Positions 14,646 through 22,961 are shown, counted from the stretch's first letter. The stretch is DNA of 26,799 nt from Candidatus Woesearchaeota archaeon (GCA_003650585.1 QMQS01000003.1:1-26799); one strand, 5' to 3'. The notes: a model not told the origin generated them from the letters alone. Translations and numbers: made by a program.

Positions 14646-15882
14646 TATCACCATGGGCAGGTATAATGTGCCTTGGCTTTACGAGATTTATCAGGTCCCT
14701 TAGGTCCTCTTTGGATGCGTGCCCAGAAACATGAATATCCTTGAATATTCTAACCCTAAACTTGTGGAGTTTATCCTCCAGCACCTTTCTGTTTTCCTGA
14801 TTAATCGGGGTTGGGATTGTTGTGCAGGAGAATATTACAAAATCCTCAGGGGAGAACGAGAATTTGTATACACCAGATGCCATCTTTGAGAGTGTCGAAC
14901 CTGGCTCACCCTGATGCCCAGTTACAACAAGCAGGTATTTGTGCTTGCCCTCCTTCTCTATTATCTTTAACTCGCGCTTAATCTGCTTGCCGTACTTCAC
15001 CATCTTCACATCCTTAGAAAAATTAATCAGGTTGATGTTCTCTGCAGCAGTAACATACTTATGCAAAGACCTACCCAGAAACACAATCCTCCTTCTCATC
15101 TGCTTGCCGAATTCGACTATGGACTTCAAGCGTGCAATATGTGAAGAGAAGGTTGTGACAATAACGCACCTTCCCCTAGTGTCTGTACCAAGCATAACAT
15201 CCCTCAGCATCTCCTTGGCAACTGACTCACTTGGGGTTTTTTGTTCACGGTTTGAGTAGGTGGAATCCACCACAAGGGCAACCACTTTGTGGCTCTGACT
15301 AAATTTTCGCAGTTTTTCGATATTGGTTTTCATACCAAAGGTTGGAAACTCGTCAAACTTGAAGTCATTCGCATACAACACAACACCATACTTTGTATGC
15401 AGAGCCACCATAACTGTCTGTGGTGTCGAGTGGGTTGAGTTGATAAACTCCACACTAAGGTTTTTCGTGAGCTTGAGTTTTGAATTTATGTTGAGTGTCT
15501 TAACCTGGTTGGGAAACTGGAAGTGGTCATCCTTGATAATGCTCAGAAGCACCTCTCTTGTGAATGGAGTGCACACCACAGGTGCATTGAAGTTCTTTGC
15601 TAGGAATGGCACGGCTCCAAGATGGTCTAGGTGCGCATGGGTTGGGATTATTGCCTTAACCTCATCACTGTACTGGCTAACTTTTGAGAAGTCAGGAACA
15701 ATGTTGTGTTTGATGAGTGTCTTGACACTCGTCTCAGTTATATCCTCTCTGCTCTCTGTGTAGTTCACATAACTCTCGATGTGTAGCCCCATATCAAGTA
15801 TGACTGCTTCACCATCTACCCGAACCATTGTCATATTCTTGCCCACTTCATCATATCCGCCTATGGCAAATATTTCTATCAT
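14539..15882 (-). CDS. rnj: Archaeal RNase J (beta-CASP metallo-beta-lactamase ribonuclease)
   Basis: Archaeal RNase J degrades RNA 5'-to-3' with two Zn ions. Visible motifs are GGYDEVGKNM at the N-terminus, the metal-binding THAHLDHLGA, the NSTHSTPQT and YANDFKFDEF segments, then the beta-CASP part with VVDSTYS, TTFSSHIARL, VTGHQGEPGS, SGHASKEDL and PAHGD. I chose ATG 15882 (MIEIFAIGGYDEVGKN). It matches the usual family start and lies 26 nt from a TATA core; ATG 15903 would add seven residues. The C-terminal LLGNGQRIEL is the normal family ending, so the 107-bp convergent overlap with the PolB-like gene is due to the latter reading through. Length about 447 residues, typical. Confidence 0.94.
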   Translation of the reverse strand: MIEIFAIGGYDEVGKNMTMVRVDGEAVILDMGLHIESYVNYTESREDITETSVKTLIKHNIVPDFSKVSQYSDEVKAIIPTHAHLDHLGAVPFLAKNFNAPVVCTPFTREVLLSIIKDDHFQFPNQVKTLNINSKLKLTKNLSVEFINSTHSTPQTVMVALHTKYGVVLYANDFKFDEFPTFGMKTNIEKLRKFSQSHKVVALVVDSTYSNREQKTPSESVAKEMLRDVMLGTDTRGRCVIVTTFSSHIARLKSIVEFGKQMRRRIVFLGRSLHKYVTAAENINLINFSKDVKMVKYGKQIKRELKIIEKEGKHKYLLVVTGHQGEPGSTLSKMASGVYKFSFSPEDFVIFSCTTIPTPINQENRKVLEDKLHKFRVRIFKDIHVSGHASKEDLRDLINLVKPRHIIPAHGDIRMRSGLFQLAAEMGYDTERFVHLLGNGQRIELDT

Positions 15883-15902
15883 GGCTTGGAAGTTTTGGGA
15901 CA

Positions 15903-15913
15903 TTTTTTAAAAA
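15903..15913 (-). promoter_or_regulatory. TATA box of RNase J
   Basis: TTTTTTAAAAA (plus strand) has a TTTAAA core centred 26 nt before ATG 15882. A second AT-rich element (15921-15933) could instead serve ATG 15903. Confidence 0.6.
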
Positions 15914-15934
15914 CCTTTGCATTTATTAAAAAAG

Positions 15935-15943
15935 TTTTAAAAA
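15935..15943 (+). promoter_or_regulatory. TATA box of the presenilin-like gene
   Basis: TTTTAAAAA has its TTTAAA core centred 28.5 nt before ATG 15967. It lies back to back with the RNase J promoter, forming a compact divergent promoter region. Confidence 0.6.
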
Positions 15944-15966
15944 CAGGAGAGGATTCTGGGTTGTCA

Positions 15967-16887
15967 ATGAAGCACAATCTAACTGTTACGCTAAGCTTGG
16001 TTTTGCTGTTCTTAATCGCCCAGATGGTTGGGCTCGTGACAGTGAGTAGGTATATAGATATCAAAGCCACATCAGAGACAGGTATAACCCAGGTTTATAA
16101 TGAGAAATACATAATTGCCCCACCAGAGATTGAGGAATCCACCTCTTTTATTTATATAATACTTGCAGTGTTGTTCGGTACAGGACTGGCATTACTCATT
16201 GTGAGGTTCAAAAAGGTTTTGCTATGGAAAGCATGGTTTTTTACGAGTGTTATGCTCTGCTTAACTCTCGGTATATTCCCTTATGTAGAGATTGTTGCTA
16301 AGTGGCTCATTGGTAGCATAGCAACAAAGACGCTCTCACTCTTAACAATTGCAATTGCCTTAGCTATAACGACTTGGAAGATTTTCTGGCCAAATATCAT
16401 TATCTACAACCTCGCAGAAATATTCATTTATAGTGGGATTGCTGCCCTGCTCGTACCAGTTCTAAATCTACCATCTGTCATTATCCTCCTACTCCTAATA
16501 TCCCTATATGACTTCTGGGCTGTTAACAAAACCAAGCACATGGTCACCCTTGCCAAGTTTCAAACCTCAACCAAAATGTTTGCTGGCTTGGTATTCCCAT
16601 ACAAAGCCCAGAGGCATGTATCAAAACCAACCCCCAATAGGCCCATACTGCAACAGGTAACAAAGCAAGGCATTCTGGGTGGAGGAGATATCGCCTTTCC
16701 ATTGCTTCTGAGCGGGGTTGTACTTAAGACAACAGGGAGCTTTTTAAGTGCATTTATTGTGTCCCTCTTTGCTGCTGCTTCATTGCTAGTGTTGTTCCTG
16801 GTCGCAAAAAAAGATAAATACTATCCTGCCATGCCAATACTCACCTTGGGTTGTCTGCTTGGTGTGCTGCTCACTGCTTTCATATGA
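15967..16887 (+). CDS. Presenilin/signal peptide peptidase-like intramembrane aspartyl protease
   Basis: This A22-type GxGD protease homologue cuts substrates within the membrane. The 306-residue product is strongly hydrophobic with about nine membrane segments. It carries the three family motifs in order: Y-D182 (LYDFWAV), G-G-G-D241 (GGGDIAF) and a PAL-type motif at 287 (PAMP) followed by ILTLGCLLG. Both catalytic aspartates are present, so it should be active. I chose ATG 15967 because the upstream frame back to 15886 lies between promoters and overlaps the RNase J start. Its stop overlaps the YjbQ start (ATGA at 16884). Substrates are unknown; signal-peptide remnants or anchored transcription factors are possible. 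Confidence 0.9.
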   Translation: MKHNLTVTLSLVLLFLIAQMVGLVTVSRYIDIKATSETGITQVYNEKYIIAPPEIEESTSFIYIILAVLFGTGLALLIVRFKKVLLWKAWFFTSVMLCLTLGIFPYVEIVAKWLIGSIATKTLSLLTIAIALAITTWKIFWPNIIIYNLAEIFIYSGIAALLVPVLNLPSVIILLLLISLYDFWAVNKTKHMVTLAKFQTSTKMFAGLVFPYKAQRHVSKPTPNRPILQQVTKQGILGGGDIAFPLLLSGVVLKTTGSFLSAFIVSLFAAASLLVLFLVAKKDKYYPAMPILTLGCLLGVLLTAFI

Positions 16888-17330
16888 AAATGGAAGTAAT
16901 TACAAAGAGAATAAGGATAAGTGTGGAAAGGGATACAGAGTTTGTTGATATAACAGAGTATGTACGCGAGGTTGTTAAAGCGAGCGGGGTTAGCACAGGG
17001 TTTGCTCTGGTGTTTACAAAGCACACAACTGCGGCAATAAGGATAAATGAGAACGAGCCACTATTGCTCAAGGATATACATGAATTCCTTCAGAGATTGG
17101 CGCCAAAGGGTAAACGCTATAACCACGACCAATTGGATATGAGGGACTGCCCGCCCAATGAGAGGATAAATGCCCATTCCCACCTGCGCTCGCTTTTGAT
17201 GGGGGCATCAGAGTGCATCCCTATTATCAATGGTGAACTAGAGCTTGGGAGATGGCAATCCATATTCTTTGTGGACCTTGATGGATATGGGCGGGAGCGT
17301 GAGGTGCTAGTGCAGGTTGTAGGCGAATAA
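16884..17330 (+). CDS. YjbQ/UPF0047 family protein
   Basis: YjbQ proteins are small conserved beta-barrel-like trimeric enzymes; some are annotated as secondary thiamine-phosphate synthase, but the true role is not settled. The 148-residue product shows FTKHTTAAIRINENE with H47, the conserved HDQLDMRDCPPNERINAHSHLRSLLMG stretch (positions 81-107) with H98 and H100 as probable metal or active-site histidines, and the ending ELGRWQSIFFVDLDG. ATG 16884 overlaps the presenilin-like stop by 4 nt, implying translational coupling. An alternative ATG at 16890 would remove two residues. No thiamine genes are nearby. Confidence 0.93.
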   Translation: MKMEVITKRIRISVERDTEFVDITEYVREVVKASGVSTGFALVFTKHTTAAIRINENEPLLLKDIHEFLQRLAPKGKRYNHDQLDMRDCPPNERINAHSHLRSLLMGASECIPIINGELELGRWQSIFFVDLDGYGREREVLVQVVGE

Positions 17331-17331
17331 A

Positions 17332-17339
17332 TTTATATA
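17332..17339 (+). promoter_or_regulatory. TATA box of the pilin-like gene
   Basis: TTTATATA begins 2 nt after the yjbQ stop and is centred 26.5 nt before ATG 17362, giving a leaderless transcript. Confidence 0.7.
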
Positions 17340-17361
17340 TTCTTAGGGTTTTAGCATAGGT

Positions 17362-17652
17362 ATGTCCAGCAAAAAAGCCCAGGGGCTACCCCTAAATGTT
17401 ATAGCAATTGCAGCCATTCTAATCATTGTTTTGATTGTTTTGGTGCTAATCTTCACCCGCCAGGCAGGCGAATTCAATAAAGCAACCAACGAGTGCGAGG
17501 TTAGGGGAGGGGTGTGTTTGCCAAAGGGAAATTGTAAAGGGGCTATGTTGAACATCGGGTGCGATGGGATGAGCAGAGAAGTCTTTAATGGAATAGAGTA
17601 TGTCACGCTTGGTAGAGAGGTCGTGTGCTGCTTGGAAATTGGTAATGATTGA
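17362..17652 (+). CDS. Small pilin-like secreted protein with class III signal peptide and six cysteines
   Basis: The 96-residue product begins with a short basic segment, then K-K-A-Q-G before L-P-L-N-V-I and a long uninterrupted hydrophobic helix (residues 9-31). This is the layout of archaeal type IV pilin-like precursors cut by prepilin peptidase (probably after G8). The remaining ~65 residues hold six cysteines (45, 52, 58, 67, 89, 90), an even number that suggests three disulfides. It has its own promoter and is followed by large secreted proteins on the same strand. It may be a minor pilin or a surface adaptor. It could also simply be a membrane-anchored small protein, since cleavage is not certain. 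Confidence 0.72.
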   Translation: MSSKKAQGLPLNVIAIAAILIIVLIVLVLIFTRQAGEFNKATNECEVRGGVCLPKGNCKGAMLNIGCDGMSREVFNGIEYVTLGREVVCCLEIGND

Positions 17653-17656
17653 AACC

Positions 17657-17663
17657 TTTAAAT
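17657..17663 (+). promoter_or_regulatory. TATA box deciding the start of the secreted transglutaminase-like gene
   Basis: TTTAAAT is centred about 29 nt before ATG 17689 but only 11 nt before ATG 17671. That favours ATG 17689, where a good signal peptide begins. Confidence 0.6.
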
Positions 17664-17688
17664 ACTTGAAATGAAATTAAGCATTAAA

Positions 17689-20600
17689 ATGGGGTTGAAA
17701 AGGGGTGAATTGCTGTTACTATTGGGTTTGCTTATAATCCCCATTGCTTTCTCTGTTGATAACTCACCCCAGTTCTTGAATGAGTTCTCTCCAACAAAGC
17801 ATGTTTACGATTATGTTGGGGTGTTTTCCTCTCCTGAGGAGGTTGAAGCTGAACTGGATAACCTAGCAGAGAGCAACACACTGATTTATGTCGTAACCCT
17901 AAGCTCAGGGAGTGATTTGGAGTTGGTTAAGAAGAGGTTTGACTTTGAGTACACCCAGCCCATCAGCCCAGAAGAAATACCCACAGAGGTTACACCTTAC
18001 ACACCAGCGCCACCCCTCCCAGTCGCACCAGAGCCAGAGCCCCCTGTAGAGCCAAGCGAACCAGAGCCATTACCAGAGCCAGGCGAACAGCCTCAACCAC
18101 CTCTGAATGGCTATGGTACGATTCTTAGCTACGAGGATGTTGTGGCCTATGGTGATGGGCCCCCAAGAAACACATTCCGCTATACTGGTTATGAACCCTG
18201 TTGGCCTTTGCCAGCACCGGAAGAGCCAGACTGGCTGGCAATCTGGGGCTCTCACTCCTGTATGGGCAGCCCCCCTGCTGGGTTCGAGACCATTAGAGTG
18301 CCCTTCAGTTGGCTTGGGGAGAATAGAGAGGGTTACTATGAGGTTAGCATAGCCACAAACGCCAAGCTCGGTGAGGTATACAAAGATGAGAGCAAGGGTG
18401 TGTGGATGCTCAAGGATAGGGATGGCTACACCTATGTGCTGGCACCACTCGACCCACATCATCCAGTTTATGATTGGCTCTACAAGCATTATGATGACCC
18501 CGAGTATGTTACAGAGTCAGTAAGGGTGATTACACTCACTCAAATTATTAGTGAGAAGTACGGTAGAATGGTTAGACTAAAGGGTGGCACTAGGGGCTAC
18601 CCCATCCCAGAATGTGAAACACCAAGACGCAAAGCCCCCCCTCCAATAGTGGTTGATGAGGGTAGCTCAGTAACCCTAACACTTCCAAAGACCACGGGAC
18701 AAGCAATCATGGATACTGGGTGTAGGGTTGTGATTATATACAGAGCAGACAATACGCTTGTTATTGGTAAACGTGGGTGTGGCTTCTCTACAATTGCTTT
18801 AATAGAGAGCAGCAGAGCAGCAGAGCTTATTGAAAACAACAACGCTGAGGCAGCCATCTTGGCCTTGGTTAATCAGATTAAAACAACCACCACAGAACAA
18901 CCCCCCTCACAGGGCTTATGCCTAGCGTTGTTTGAGAGTGCCTCGAATCAGATGTCTCAAGCAGAGATGGAGCTTGCATATCAAAGCTTTCAAGAGGTTG
19001 TAGAGTCTTGCGAGGGCGAGCTGAGGATTAGGGCAATGTATCAACAAGCATACATACGCTACACCCAGCAGAGATACAGAGAGGCGGGTGCCATAGCAGA
19101 GCAGGTTTTTGCTGAGGCAGTCCAAGGGGATAATGAGGGCTTAACAGACCTGGCGCGTGAGGGACTCAAACTAGGTATTATGGCTTACCGTGATGCTGGG
19201 GATTGTTCTAGTGTGAATCGTTTGAAGCAGCTATGGACAGAGCACGGGTTTGGTGAAGATACTGAAGTGGCTTTGTCGTTTGAGGTGTGTCGTCCAGATA
19301 CACCACAACCACAGCCACCACAACAACCACAGCCACCGGAATCACCACCACAAATACCAGAAACGCCGAGTCAACCACCCCCTGAGGGGACAGAGGAGTT
19401 TAAGGCAGACCTATTGCTGAGTTACAATACCAAATTGAGGCAGTATCAGGAGGGTAAATACCACTGGTGTCTGGTGGGTATTGTGGATGATTATATTGCC
19501 AGTAGGACAATAGATACTGAACTGGCAAAGGGATTCCTTGAACTGATTATTAGGTGCAATCTGGGTGAGGAGAATTGCAATCCTGCGAACGATTTCTACT
19601 CAATTTATCAAGAGGAGTATGGTGAGAATCCTGAGCTAAGTAGTATGCTACAAAGCTGTAGGAGCACACCAGAAGAGGAGCCAGGCTACGACCCATTTGA
19701 GCAATGGTTCCCTGGTTATAGAAAGCCCACAGGTACAAAGAGGCAAGTGATTCAGGGCTTGCTCGAGATTGGTTGGGATCTCTATGCAAAGGGCGACTTT
19801 AAATCAAGCGAGAGAATGGCTCTATATGTGTGGTCTCACTACTTTAGAGAGCCAGAGCATCAGATTAACAAGGTTGAGTTCCCAGAGTTTTACAAAAGCA
19901 CAGAGAAGTTAAAATTCGTGTCAATGTTTGATGGGCTTTCAAATGGTATTGATTTCTATGGATATGAGACCTGCAATCAGATAGGTGATATGTACATGCT
20001 CACATATTTCGACGCATTTGGTGTTGATGAGGATATCGAAGCAGCTTGGAACAGGTGTGAGGGTAAGTACCATTTCCAAAGCACAGGAGAGCTGTGTAGC
20101 ACTGATTGGCCAACAGGCGAGGGTCCAAAGGTAAAGATGAACACAATCTTGGATGGTTGCGAGTTGTTTGAGACTGGCTCAGCCGAAATGGATTATGTGA
20201 TAAGGGATGCAAGGAGGTGCTGTAATGGGCAAGAGAACTCTGAGCTTTGTGAGTTTGCCAGGTCGCATTCCACTCTGAGCGACCCTGAACAAAACCTGAA
20301 GAGGTGTATGGGAATTTACATAATAAAGGCAGTTGGCGAGTACGCCAAGTATATCAAAGGCTATTTTGAGCCAGAATGCAATTGTGCAGATGGCACTATA
20401 CCAAGCAAACAGGACAATCCATATGCCGGCCAATGCAACTCAGACAACTTCTATGAGTTTAATCAGAATGCACGCTCGCTGCCTTGTAGGGAGACCAAGG
20501 AGATTGTTTGGGAGTCTGACACAGACATGTCTCAAAACAATTGTAACATTGTGGAGCCACCGGCACATGCCACTCTCAACATCCTCCAGACAGGCACATG

Positions 20601-20907
20601 TGCAGATTACTCTGTACTTGTAACCACACTCCTGAGAAAAGCCGGCTATAAACCCAATGAAGTATTCTCTGTAGACCAAACCATACACGCCACCAATCTG
20701 GTTAAACTACCAGGCGATTCCAAGTATCATCACGTTGACACAACTGGCAACAAGGTTGGGATTGTGTTTGACGGGTGGTTTCCAGGACGGGATTACAACA
20801 AGATTGGGAGATGGGGTTGCTATAATGATAAGGGGCATTTTAGGTGCCCAGATAACTCTATGATATATGAAAACTTTGGTGTTCCAGGATGGGGTGTCTC
20901 GCCATGA
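17689..20907 (+). CDS. Large secreted protein with C-terminal transglutaminase-like domain
   Basis: The 1072-residue protein starts with a Sec signal peptide (MGLKRGELLLLLG, hydrophobic to about residue 22). Residues ~30-75 resemble the start of a TPM domain (YDYVGVFSSPEE...IYVVTL), tentatively. Proline/glutamate-rich linkers lie at about 91-139 and 536-570. Between them is a mixed domain and a helical repeat section near 405-530 (AMYQQAYIRYTQQRYREAG, TPR-like). The last third is cysteine-rich and ends in a transglutaminase/papain-like core with a probable triad C971 (TGTCADYS), H1000 (IHATNL) and D1017 (HHVDTTGN). It may cross-link or cleave surface proteins; activity is inference. The start is set by the TATA position. 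Its stop overlaps the next secreted protein's ATG. Confidence 0.83.
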   Translation: MGLKRGELLLLLGLLIIPIAFSVDNSPQFLNEFSPTKHVYDYVGVFSSPEEVEAELDNLAESNTLIYVVTLSSGSDLELVKKRFDFEYTQPISPEEIPTEVTPYTPAPPLPVAPEPEPPVEPSEPEPLPEPGEQPQPPLNGYGTILSYEDVVAYGDGPPRNTFRYTGYEPCWPLPAPEEPDWLAIWGSHSCMGSPPAGFETIRVPFSWLGENREGYYEVSIATNAKLGEVYKDESKGVWMLKDRDGYTYVLAPLDPHHPVYDWLYKHYDDPEYVTESVRVITLTQIISEKYGRMVRLKGGTRGYPIPECETPRRKAPPPIVVDEGSSVTLTLPKTTGQAIMDTGCRVVIIYRADNTLVIGKRGCGFSTIALIESSRAAELIENNNAEAAILALVNQIKTTTTEQPPSQGLCLALFESASNQMSQAEMELAYQSFQEVVESCEGELRIRAMYQQAYIRYTQQRYREAGAIAEQVFAEAVQGDNEGLTDLAREGLKLGIMAYRDAGDCSSVNRLKQLWTEHGFGEDTEVALSFEVCRPDTPQPQPPQQPQPPESPPQIPETPSQPPPEGTEEFKADLLLSYNTKLRQYQEGKYHWCLVGIVDDYIASRTIDTELAKGFLELIIRCNLGEENCNPANDFYSIYQEEYGENPELSSMLQSCRSTPEEEPGYDPFEQWFPGYRKPTGTKRQVIQGLLEIGWDLYAKGDFKSSERMALYVWSHYFREPEHQINKVEFPEFYKSTEKLKFVSMFDGLSNGIDFYGYETCNQIGDMYMLTYFDAFGVDEDIEAAWNRCEGKYHFQSTGELCSTDWPTGEGPKVKMNTILDGCELFETGSAEMDYVIRDARRCCNGQENSELCEFARSHSTLSDPEQNLKRCMGIYIIKAVGEYAKYIKGYFEPECNCADGTIPSKQDNPYAGQCNSDNFYEFNQNARSLPCRETKEIVWESDTDMSQNNCNIVEPPAHATLNILQTGTCADYSVLVTTLLRKAGYKPNEVFSVDQTIHATNLVKLPGDSKYHHVDTTGNKVGIVFDGWFPGRDYNKIGRWGCYNDKGHFRCPDNSMIYENFGVPGWGVSP

Positions 20908-22085
20908 ACTATAGGAAGATTGCAACCATGATGCTGATTCTGTTGGCTTTGCCTTCTGTTTATGGAGGTGTGGTGGTGGAGAGGGGAGTACCAAAGAACG
21001 TCTACATTGGTGAGCCCCTCACTGAGGTAATCAGACTAAGCACAGATTCACCTGCTGAAGTGGAATTGGTGGAGCGCTTGCCATACGGCTTTGAGCTTGC
21101 TAGCCCCATAGAGTATCTGGTTTATGAGCGCGTGGATGAGTACAATGCAGAGATTGTAGGGTATATTAAAAGGAGTCTAACTTTGGAACCAGGTAAGCAG
21201 CTCATGTTGGAGCACACATACAAACCAGTGCACCTTGGAACCTTTTATTTTCCACCAATAAAACTCATCTCAGAGCAGGGTGTTTTTGAATCAGAGGGTA
21301 GCCAAGTTAGGGTGCTATGCCGCAGCAATGGTGTTTGCGATACGGATTGGGGTGAGAACTTAGCAACATGCCCACAAGATTGTGCAAAGGGTATGGCAGA
21401 TGGTTACTGTGATGGTTTGAAAGACGATGTTTGCGACCCTGATTGCATAGAGGGCGACCCCGACTGCACTCAAGTTTGTGGTGATGGAAGCTGTGATGAG
21501 GCAATCGAAAACCCATACAACTGCCCAAGTGATTGTGGACAACCTTTGCATAGCAGCTATAGAGTGATTAAATACTACAAGATGCTGCTCAGAGTTACAA
21601 GAGAGGGGGTTTATTTGAGCAACATCTCACTTGATTTCGGAGCGTATTATGGGCAAGAGCCCATAAGCAATGCATGGGACTTCAAGCTGTATGATAAATC
21701 TGGGCACATGATAAACAACTTTAAGAAAAGGTTAGGGGCACAAGGAAAAATTACTGTTAAGATACCCTACTCACCAATTGGCTACACAATAAGGGTCTTT
21801 CGTGGTGCTAAGCTTTTGCTTAATGTCTCTGTGGCGAGGTTTGCAAAATACTGCGGTGATGGTGTCTGCTCACCAGATGAGCGCTATTTCACTTGCCCAG
21901 CGGATTGCAGTTCTGGCATGAGGGATGGTTACTGTGATGGTTTAAAAGACGGTGTTTGCGATCCTGATTGCAACAAAGAGCAGGATAAGGATTGCACCAC
22001 TACCCCTATTGCTTGGTTGCTAGTTGCTTGCCTGTTGTTGGTAATTGCAATCCTTGCCCTATTTTACAAGCTTAGAAAGAGCTGA
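20904..22085 (+). CDS. Secreted, membrane-anchored protein with duplicated cysteine-rich Asp/Gly repeats
   Basis: The 393-residue protein has a signal peptide (MNYRKIATMMLILLALPSVYG), a beta-sandwich-like domain at 23-138 (VERGVPKNVYIGEPLTEV, LPYGFEL, resembling DUF11/Ig-like folds), and a cysteine-rich block at 139-211. A second beta-rich domain spans about 213-315, a second cysteine block 317-364, and a C-terminal membrane helix at about 367-388 ends in KLRKS. Both blocks contain a CxxGxC...CPxDC unit followed by DGYCDGLKDxVCDPDC; the Asp/Asn/Gly spacing suggests calcium-binding loops stabilised by disulfides. ATG 20904 overlaps the preceding stop (ATGA), so it is probably co-translated with the transglutaminase-like protein and may be its surface partner. 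Confidence 0.8.
   Translation: MNYRKIATMMLILLALPSVYGGVVVERGVPKNVYIGEPLTEVIRLSTDSPAEVELVERLPYGFELASPIEYLVYERVDEYNAEIVGYIKRSLTLEPGKQLMLEHTYKPVHLGTFYFPPIKLISEQGVFESEGSQVRVLCRSNGVCDTDWGENLATCPQDCAKGMADGYCDGLKDDVCDPDCIEGDPDCTQVCGDGSCDEAIENPYNCPSDCGQPLHSSYRVIKYYKMLLRVTREGVYLSNISLDFGAYYGQEPISNAWDFKLYDKSGHMINNFKKRLGAQGKITVKIPYSPIGYTIRVFRGAKLLLNVSVARFAKYCGDGVCSPDERYFTCPADCSSGMRDGYCDGLKDGVCDPDCNKEQDKDCTTTPIAWLLVACLLLVIAILALFYKLRKS
21399..21446 (+). repeat. Intragenic repeat, copy 1
   Basis: A 48-nt unit encoding D-G-Y-C-D-G-L-K-D-D-V-C-D-P-D-C (residues 166-181). It matches 21924-21971 at 45 of 48 bases. Confidence 0.85.
21924..21971 (+). repeat. Intragenic repeat, copy 2
   Basis: The second copy (residues 341-356) differs from copy 1 at three bases and one residue (D to G). 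Confidence 0.85.
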
Positions 22086-22881
22086 GGCGCTTCTGGCGTT
22101 TTCTTATGGAATAAGCCCAAGGATTAACCACTAATCCGTCCTCTGCTGCAATCACTGTGACCCCGCTCTTCTTGTGTATCTCCCTCGCCTGGTACATGGG
22201 GTCTTGGTTTATCATCTTTATGCCGAAATGGGTTATTATTGCAACCTTAGGTTTTGCCTTTTTGAGTATCTTCACAGCATCACTAGAGCTCAAATTGTTA
22301 TCAATCCTGTAACCAAATGGAGCCACCACATTTAGCACAAGTATGTCCACATCTTTATACAGATTGCCGAGTTTTTCTGCGTATTCTGTGTCAGCAGAGT
22401 AAGCCATTGTGAACGTCTCTGTAATAATCTTGTAGCCAATTGCTGGCACAGAGTGGATAGTTGGCAAAGCGACCACTTCAACATCCCCAACCCCCAATCT
22501 CTGGTTGGGATTCATCACTATTACCCTCTCTAAGCAGCTCTTGTGGTATTCGTCCAGTATGGGGGCAATGCCTCTAGTACCAGAGAAAGATGCCTCGTTA
22601 CATACGAGCACACCGCGTTTATCCAAGCCTCCTAGAGTCATACTCTGTATAACCGCCCTGGTGTCATTGGCATGATTGGTGTGTGGATGGCTCACCAGGA
22701 TGCAACTTGTCTCTCGTATGTTAAGCTTGTTTTGTTTTAGGGCTGGCAATGCTCCAGGTCCGGGGTCAATATGGAACTGAAGCTCAGAGGTCTGCACCAC
22801 AATCCCACCTGAGCCACGAATCTGTTTGCCTACGACTATTGCATCACCACCTGTACCAAGAAAGATTATGCGAGGTTCCAT
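22072..22881 (-). CDS. MBL-fold metallo-hydrolase of unknown substrate
   Basis: The 269-residue protein has a metallo-beta-lactamase fold: IIFLGTGGDAIVVGKQIRGSGGI, HIDPGPGAL, the metal motif H65-P-H67-T-N69-H70, then TIHSVPAIGYKI, YSADTEY and ITHFGIKM. The usual HxHxDH motif has Asn in place of Asp at 69; I believe related archaeal proteins share this HxHxNH form, but cannot verify it here. It resembles the PhnP/RNase Z-like branch more than RNase J. ATG 22881 (MEPRII) is preferred over GTG 22887; a GGGGTGG sequence lies upstream. Its 3' end overlaps the convergent cysteine-repeat gene by 14 bp. Confidence 0.83.
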   Translation of the reverse strand: MEPRIIFLGTGGDAIVVGKQIRGSGGIVVQTSELQFHIDPGPGALPALKQNKLNIRETSCILVSHPHTNHANDTRAVIQSMTLGGLDKRGVLVCNEASFSGTRGIAPILDEYHKSCLERVIVMNPNQRLGVGDVEVVALPTIHSVPAIGYKIITETFTMAYSADTEYAEKLGNLYKDVDILVLNVVAPFGYRIDNNLSSSDAVKILKKAKPKVAIITHFGIKMINQDPMYQAREIHKKSGVTVIAAEDGLVVNPWAYSIRKRQKRLSSF

Positions 22882-22914
22882 AGCCACCCCGCTCTTTTTA
22901 AAACATGCAGATTA

Positions 22915-22920
22915 TTTAAA
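22915..22920 (-). promoter_or_regulatory. Probable TATA box of the MBL-fold gene
   Basis: TTTAAA (GGTTTAAATAA on the minus strand) predicts transcription starting near 22892, about ten nt before ATG 22881. Another AT-rich stretch at 22895-22903 is too close to the start. Confidence 0.5.
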
Positions 22921-22961
22921 CCTTTCGAAGCAAGGGCCCAGTTTGAGTAAAAAACAAAAAC

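Noticed and set aside
17671..17688. ATG 17671 as start of the large secreted protein
   Set aside because: It is only 11 nt from the TATA core. ATG 17689 has normal spacing and begins the signal peptide.
18070..18489. A 139-codon minus-strand frame inside the secreted protein gene
   Set aside because: It lies antisense within the large transglutaminase-like gene, has no start signals and a low-complexity composition. It is a shadow of the proline-rich codons.
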